This document shows, piece by piece, positions 58,007-64,000 of a stretch of DNA of 64,000 bases (position 1 is the stretch's first letter; each line of letters begins with the position of its first letter). Below the pieces are notes generated by a model that was not told the origin of the DNA, ran no database searches, and saw only the letters and a list, made by a program, of their open reading frames with translations. The stretch comes from Stagonosporopsis chrysanthemi. Its lineage: Eukaryota; Ascomycota; Dothideomycetes; Pleosporales; Didymellaceae. The stretch covers positions 62,001 to 126,000 of the forward strand of contig JAFISE010000047.1 in assembly GCA_022560025.1 (NCBI GenBank), given 5' to 3'. Position numbers and translations under genes: made by a program.

Positions 58007-60378
58007 ATGGTGGACCAAGCAAAGGGCAAGAAGCCTCTTGCGACCATGAACAAATATGTCTACGATGCCTTCCTCTGGACATTTTCCATCTTGGTTGAGC
58101 TTTTCTTCCGCGAAGTTCACCCTAGGAGTAGCTGGAAGGTGCCCAAGGATGGACCGGTCATCTTCGTGTGTGCGCCGCACGCCAACCAGGTACGGCACAT
58201 GTTGGACTACCCTTAAACAACGTTCAGGAAGCTGACTATGGCAGTTCGTCGACCCTCTAATGTTGATGCGCGTGGTCAAGAAAGAGTCCGACCGCCGAAT
58301 CCAGTTCCTGATCGCCGACAAGTCCATGAAAAGAAGATTCATTGGTGCTATGGCTGGCTTGACTGGCGTAGTGCCTGTAGGCCGAGCCATGGATGCCACG
58401 AAGTCAGCGAAGGGCATGGTCTACCTTCCAGACCCGATCAACGACCCGTGTTTGCTTCGAGGTGTTGGAACAAACTTTGAGGATCCGCTGTTCATGGTCG
58501 GTGGCTCGATTGTGCTGCCAAAGGTCGACAACAAGGCCGCGACTGCTGAAATCCTGGAGATCAAGGGGCCAGGGGAAATCAGGCTGAAGCGTGGCTTTAA
58601 GGGAGGCGTTGCTATGCAACAGCTGACTGGGCGCAATGACATGACCAAGGACGGCACCTTTATCGATGGTGCTTCAGACAAGAAGGGCGTCGCCGATGGG
58701 TTCGAGGGTATCAACTTCCTCATTGCGCCAAAGCTCGATCAGACCGAGGTTTACGACGCTGTGCACACTGTCCTCCACCATGGTGGCAGCATAGGTATCT
58801 TCCCTGAGGGTGGCAGTCACGACCGGACCGATCTCCTGCCTTTGAAAGGTAAGTTTGCATCTTCCCCCACTCACGCTGTGCTAATATCTTTCAGCTGGTG
58901 TCGCTATCATGGCATTGGGTACAGTAGCTTCCAAGCCGAACTGCAACTTGAAGATCATCCCGGTCGGTATGAACTACTTCCATGCCCACAAATTTCGCTC
59001 AAGGGCCGTAATCGAATTCGGCACACCGATTGATATCCCACCTGAGCTCGCCCAGAAGTTTGAAGGGCCAGGCAGGCGTGATGCGATCGGTGAAATGTTA
59101 GAATCCGTTCGTCAAGGTCTGATCTCGGTCACAGTCACAACACCGGACTACGAAACTCTCCAGGTCATTCAAGCTGTCCGCCGCTTGTACAACTCTAAGG
59201 GCACTAAGCTTCCACTACCTAGGATTGTGGAATTGAACCGTCGCCTCGTCCAAGGCTACGATCGCTACAAGGACGATCCCCGCATCGTCGAGCTCAAGAA
59301 GGAGGTCATCTCGTACAATGCCAAACTCAGAGCTGTCGGGCTTCGCGACCATCAGGTGCAGTATGCTAAGATGCACCCCCTCAAAGCCTTTGTCACATTC
59401 TTCTATCGCCTCAGCAAGCTTCTCGTATTGACAGCCTTCGTGCTGCCTGGTACAATGTTGTTTGGGCTGGTCTTCGTGGCCACTAAGATGATCTCTATCA
59501 AGAAGGCAAGGGAAGCGCTTGCTGCATCTAATGTCAAGGTTCAGGCCCGAGACGTCATGGCCACTTGGAAGCTACTTGTTGCCATGGCAGTGGCACCTGC
59601 GTGCTACTTGTGGTATATCAGTCTTGGTCTCATCTGGTACCGCTACAACAACTGTAACGGTTATCTTCCTTCGGGCATCCAAAAGCGTTACTTGATCGTG
59701 GTCCAGGCCATCGTCTATCCAACTGTAACCTATGCCGCTCTCCGCTTTGGCGAAGTCGCCATGGACATTCTGAAATCGCTCGGTCCATTGTGGAAAATGA
59801 TGAACCCTTTCTCTTCAGACGAGCTGGTCAAAATTCAGCAACGTCGCGAAAATCTTGCTTCGCGGGTCAACGATCTGATAAACGAGCTTGGGCCGGTCAT
59901 GTTCGAGGACTTCTACAGCAAGCGCATCATCCAAAATCCCCTCATTGAAGAGGAGAGGCCGCATACACCGGCGCGCAAATCTAGTGTTGATGCCAAAGAG
60001 GAAGCTCTAACCAACGTTGAGACATATGACTACCCTATCTCCCCTACAAGTCCCGGTACAGAGAACGAGCTCCCGCGCAACGAGTCCTTCCACGACCTTG
60101 CAAATCAGGACATCTTCTCCACTCGTCCACCAACACCTAAAAAGGGCAGGAGCAGGAACAGCAGTACCAACAATTTCGGCTTTACGCTCAAGCCGTTCAG
60201 TACCATTGATGGTAATCTGGACGATTTGAAGCAGCGGCTTAAGGAAGGTGTGAGGGAACGCAGACATAAAAGGCGAAGCAGCGGGGCTAGCGGCCAGCAG
60301 GATGGGTTTGAGAGTGACCGCAGCAGCGAGGCAGGAGACATGGACGGACTGACTATGACGAAGAGGAAGGACAGATGA
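58007..60378 (+). CDS. Glycerol-3-phosphate O-acyltransferase (Sct1/Gat1 type)
   Basis: Three exons, join(58007..58189, 58245..58848, 58895..60378), with introns of 55 and 46 nt, give 756 residues. The first intron falls inside motif I and splicing restores HANQFVD (His58 to Asp64). Motif III is FPEGGSHDR at 247-255, followed by the Pro-containing motif IV region IIPVGMNYF. An internal expansion between motifs II and III (residues about 120-230) and four later hydrophobic segments (such as LLVLTAFVLPGTMLFGLVF) match the yeast Sct1/Gpt2 class. The C-terminus is a long Ser-rich, probably phosphorylated tail. It acylates glycerol-3-phosphate (or DHAP) at the ER, the first step toward phosphatidic acid. 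Confidence 0.95.
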
Positions 60379-63065
60379 AGGTGTCCAGAAAGCGAAATCT
60401 TTTTAGAGGGGCTTGCAATAGACTCAGGAAGAGAAGTGCGTTGGTTTTCGACTTTGTCTCTTTGAGCATTAGGGGCATTATACCACTTTCATGAATTCAT
60501 TCCTTTCTACGCGTTGACACGAAAGCATCCATATTTGCTCGACTTCGAAACCAGCAAACAGTTCAGCACAAAGCTTAGTAGATACCGCCTTTGGGTCTCG
60601 AATAGAAACAAAAATGCACAAAGAGTTTCCCACTCAGCCATCAGTGTGGACCGTCCGGGCAACAGAAAAAATGATGTACAAGCACGTGAGAACGATGCCA
60701 ATGTAGACTAGAAGCAATTGGAGCGGCCGTCTGCGCAGACAGGCACACGCCTCAAACTACCAGCCAAGAATTTGGAGAATCTACAATTTATTTTCCTTGC
60801 AGGCACATTGTGTTTCGGAAATCAACAAGACACAGTGAAAGAAACGGGCTATGCATACATACTCTTCGTGTATTGGTGTATCACTGTGGTCAGGTCTACG
60901 GCATCCCGATGGCCAAGTCATGTTCTCCTCAATGATCGTCACTCATTCGTGCCTAAACATGACGTCGGATGAAACAGCAATCTCACGACATGTGTTGAGA
61001 AAAGTGGCCATCCGCCTACTTGCTGGAAATGAGAGTTTATAGGTGTGCTTACAACTATGCGGCATACTATAGCCGCAGTGCTTCGTGAACAAAGCTGCTT
61101 CATTCGAAATCGGAGACCATGGTGCTCAAGTACCTCTATTCTCGAACGCAAATCTCGCCGGCCGTGGGCTTTGATATTGGTGCCAGCTTGGGACAGCAAC
61201 AGGTGAAAGCCACCCAACCGATGACGCAATTGAGTGCAAGTGAAAGCATGTCGTCGCTGCCAAAAAAGAAGCAGAGAAGCGTCCCATGCTGCGCCTCGAA
61301 CCCAAGCCCTTTGCTCAAAGTCCTCCAATCCAGCAAAAAGAAGTGTATTCGGTAGATGCAACTCTGGGCGGGAGCGCTGGGCCATACTACACGACCACCA
61401 AAGCCCCACATCCAGGTTCGATTGAATTTTGGCGGGAGCCGAAGCACAGCGACCAAGTACCGGCTCTGCCATAAGGCAGGGAATGTGTTTGGTGGTCTTA
61501 TGAAATGACGGTGAATGATTATGGTATATATGTCGAGAGAAACTGTGGGTGTGTTCTCTCACGCGATGCGGGCCCTGGTGAAAGCAGCAGTGTGTGCTGG
61601 TCCCGATTGAGCCACAGGTGAAAGAAGGTGAAGGCCATGCAGTTGCCAACAACTTCAACCTCTTGCCGCGCGACACAGCGCGACGCAGTGTGCAAGAGGT
61701 GTAAGCACAGGGAGAGGATCGCCTGGCTATCTCTGGACCTTGTCAAAGACGGGCGCAGGAAAAGCCCGCATACTGGCAATGCGATCATGCACGCCACTCG
61801 ATGGGTGATCTGGCTCTCTGTGCTGCCCAGTCAGTCAAAACGGTGATGTGACTTGCCTGATGAGCATTCCTTAGACGTTCAAGAATGAAGCATCATGCAC
61901 TCAAGGAAGATAGAATGAAGAGCACCATTCCATCTCGCGGCACGAGCTCGAAGCACACGACCATGTCATGCGACACGCATCATGGGCGCGGGTCTCAGTA
62001 TTCTGCTAAGGTGATATGCCTCTTACGTTTCCTAGAATTTAAACGTCGTTGTGCTAGCAATGGCATTTGCTGGTGGGTGCACATCACCGCAAACGCTTGC
62101 GTGAACGGTGGTAGGCGTCGTAGACTAGACAACGAATCCGGGCGGCAAAGTGCTAGGATCGTTCCTCGTCCACATTTGAAGTGCCAGATTGTCTTCTATG
62201 CTCCAGTAGCTACCAGTTGTAGTACGAGGGGCATCTTTACTGAAGGTCGCAAATTTGCTGCTGACCGTCATCAACCGCTGCCGTCGTGTCTTTGAGGTAA
62301 ACGCAGCTGGTGAACACATCAAGGTGATGATATTCTCTTCTTCTGCGTTATCGTTCGTCCGGACCTTGAATAAGAAGGGGGAAATCGTCCACTGGGTATA
62401 GGTAGCAGAGGGATGAAGTGTGGTTGAAGTTTGACCGCGTTTCGGCAAATGCCACTCACGCGTCAAGCGATCCTCCTTCAGGCATCGCTCTTTCCAATGC
62501 CTGCGGCCATCAGTCTGCACCCCACAACAAGCTCCACGAGCACTCCACAATAATACCGGGGACCGTGTCTGCTCCTTAACGACTTCAAGGCTTCATCATA
62601 TACCTCGAGTTTCTACACCTCACGCTCATCAATCAGAATTGCATGATACAAAGGAAACGATGACGAGAGTATCGCCTATCAAGCATCTCGGCACATGTGG
62701 CACACGGCAGTATTGCCGTATGCGTCGCTGAGACGTCATTTCGCGCATACGACAGCTGCAGTGACAGAACGCTCAATGGAACCCCGCGTCCGTTTACCCC
62801 AGATTGCAGTGTAGAACATTAGCAATGGCATCCAATAGCGTCTGCGCCGTGCCGCACCGTCAGCCAGTGACGTATAGTTTGGCACACCTCGGGAGTGAGA
62901 AGCACGCGCTCTTTAAGGTCGAGGGCGGCAATGGCGTATTCGAGCTCGAATCCGCTTGAGGCACTGTCGCGACGAACGTGGGTGGATGCGTGCTTGGGCT
63001 CATCATCATTGCAATTCTACATTGCCGTTCAGTGTCAACTGTACTTGTCTCATCCCAAGAGCACG
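60379..63065. other. Long gene-free spacer
   Basis: 2.7 kb before the aquaglyceroporin. A 245-codon minus-strand frame at 60939-61676 lacks domain character and overlaps other frames; not called. No repeat or RNA seen. Confidence 0.4.
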
Positions 63066-64000
63066 ATGCAGACGAGCTCCCCGAATGCAGGCCCAATGGC
63101 CCAGGGACCCTCGCGGACGTCTGAAGCATCGCCATCGTCTCTCTCGCACGACTGGGCTGGCGATCAAAACGGCACAAGTCTCAGCTACACGTCGTCCACT
63201 CAACCTCTAAACAGGGCTCGAACAGAGCAGTCCAACAACTCGACGGATCGCACATCTTCTAGTCTCACTCGTTCACGCTCAATTATCGGTCTGCACCCAG
63301 ATGCTCCTATCGACGAAGAGCACGATCATGGGCCAGCGTCAGAGCTCCTGTGGTCACGCATACGTGTTGTGTTGCGAGAACCGTTCGCTGAGTTTTGGGG
63401 TGTAGCCATCATGGTCATGTTTGGAGACGGCTCGGTAGCCCAGGTAATGCTCAGTACAGGCCAGGAGACGGCACCAGGTGGTAATGGGTTTGGCTCATAT
63501 CAATCTATAAATTGGGGGTACAGGGTCCTCTCACGACCAGCTTGAAAGCAACTGACACAACACAGCTGGGGGCTTGGAGTCATGCTAGGAATCTATGTCG
63601 CAGGCGACTCAGGCGCATACCTCAACCCCGCCGTCACCTTCAGTAATTGTCTTTTCCGTCAACTCCCCTGGCGACGCTTCCCAATATACTTCGTTGCGCA
63701 GATTCTCGGCGGCTTCATAGGCTCAGGCATCGTATATGCCAACTACATCTCCGCAATCGACTACTTCGAGGGGCATAACCTGCGCACCGTGCCGCCAGCA
63801 CCCAACGCCACAGCCGGCATCTTCTGCACTTACCCGCAGAGCTTCGTTACAAAGACGAGCCAATTCTTCAGCGAGTTCATCGCAAGTGCGCTCCTGATGT
63901 TCGTCATCTTCGCGCTCAAAGACCCAAGTCTGTCGCTCCCCGCTCAAACAACCCACTCGGCAAAGCTGATAAAACTCCACAGGCAACAACGGCGTTCCCA
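63066..64000 (+). CDS. Aquaglyceroporin-like MIP channel, 3' partial
   Basis: Exons join(63066..63517, 63566..63927, 63983..>64000); introns of 48 and 55 nt. The first junction restores INWGWGLGVMLGIY, the second gives KDPSNNGVP as in fungal Fps-like channels. The start at 63066 (MQTSSPNAGP) is the likeliest of several in-frame ATGs. About 100 disordered Ser-rich residues precede TM1 (REPFAEFWGVAIMVMFGDG). The first selectivity box NPAVTF sits at 171-176. TM3 and TM4 follow, and the window ends before the second NPx box. Long N-termini are typical of fungal aquaglyceroporins that export glycerol or polyols for osmoregulation. Water versus glycerol selectivity cannot be set without the second half. 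Confidence 0.92.

Noticed and set aside
60939..61676. 245-codon minus-strand open frame
   Set aside because: Cys/His/Trp-rich random-looking composition with no motif or plausible splice partners.
1..64000. CRISPR arrays, prophage, bacterial operons or rRNA genes
   Set aside because: Spliced eukaryotic genes throughout, and no regularly spaced repeats or rRNA-like segments were seen.

Overview
The window is nuclear DNA from a filamentous ascomycete, most likely a Dothideomycete of the Pleosporales type. The evidence is short spliceosomal introns (43-127 nt, mostly 46-58 nt) with GTAAGT/GTATGT-like donors, fungal-only families (Spb4, CTP-dependent Dgk1, Apd1, Dfg5/Dcw1-type GH76, DUF6536, HET, 2EXR, fungal CorA-like), and decayed genes whose stops fit repeat-induced point mutation (RIP). 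The genus cannot be fixed from sequence alone. I derived exon joins by reading splice sites and reading frames by hand.

Layout. 0-13 kb: 3' end of a disordered hypothetical protein, a type-B carboxylesterase, an aldo-keto reductase relic, then three predicted secreted proteins (FMN alpha-hydroxy-acid oxidase/dehydrogenase, Vgb-like beta-propeller, heme-thiolate peroxygenase) separated by long gene-free spacers. 15-21.4 kb: housekeeping genes (spb4 helicase, DGK1, a small membrane ORF, a UBE2G-type E2). 21.4-30.5 kb: a gene-poor accessory island with a broken DUF6536 membrane gene, a frameshifted 2EXR gene, an intron-containing tRNA-Gly(GCC) and a HET-domain pseudogene with RIP-like stops. 30.6-37.7 kb: kinesin-1 heavy chain, rad6 and choline sulfatase. 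40.5-49 kb: secreted tyrosinase, an OB-fold-like protein, Apd1-like ferredoxin and a CorA-like membrane protein. 49.5-52.3 kb: an NLR-type nucleoside-phosphorylase relic, then a 1,793-bp Fot1/pogo-type transposon inserted in an unknown ORF. 52.5-64 kb: ribosomal protein L6, GPI-anchored GH76, glycerol-3-phosphate acyltransferase and the 5' part of an aquaglyceroporin.

How genes relate. Most neighbours are independent housekeeping genes. The one suggestive physical grouping is the secreted oxidase/peroxygenase neighbourhood at 5-13 kb. DGK1 and the GPAT both act in phosphatidic acid synthesis but lie 40 kb apart. I found no CRISPR, phage or biosynthetic backbone gene and no convincing undescribed multi-gene system. 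The best leads are the clean transposon insertion at 50.3-52.1 kb, with a transposase that carries about ten in-frame stops and no frameshift, and the secreted redox trio.
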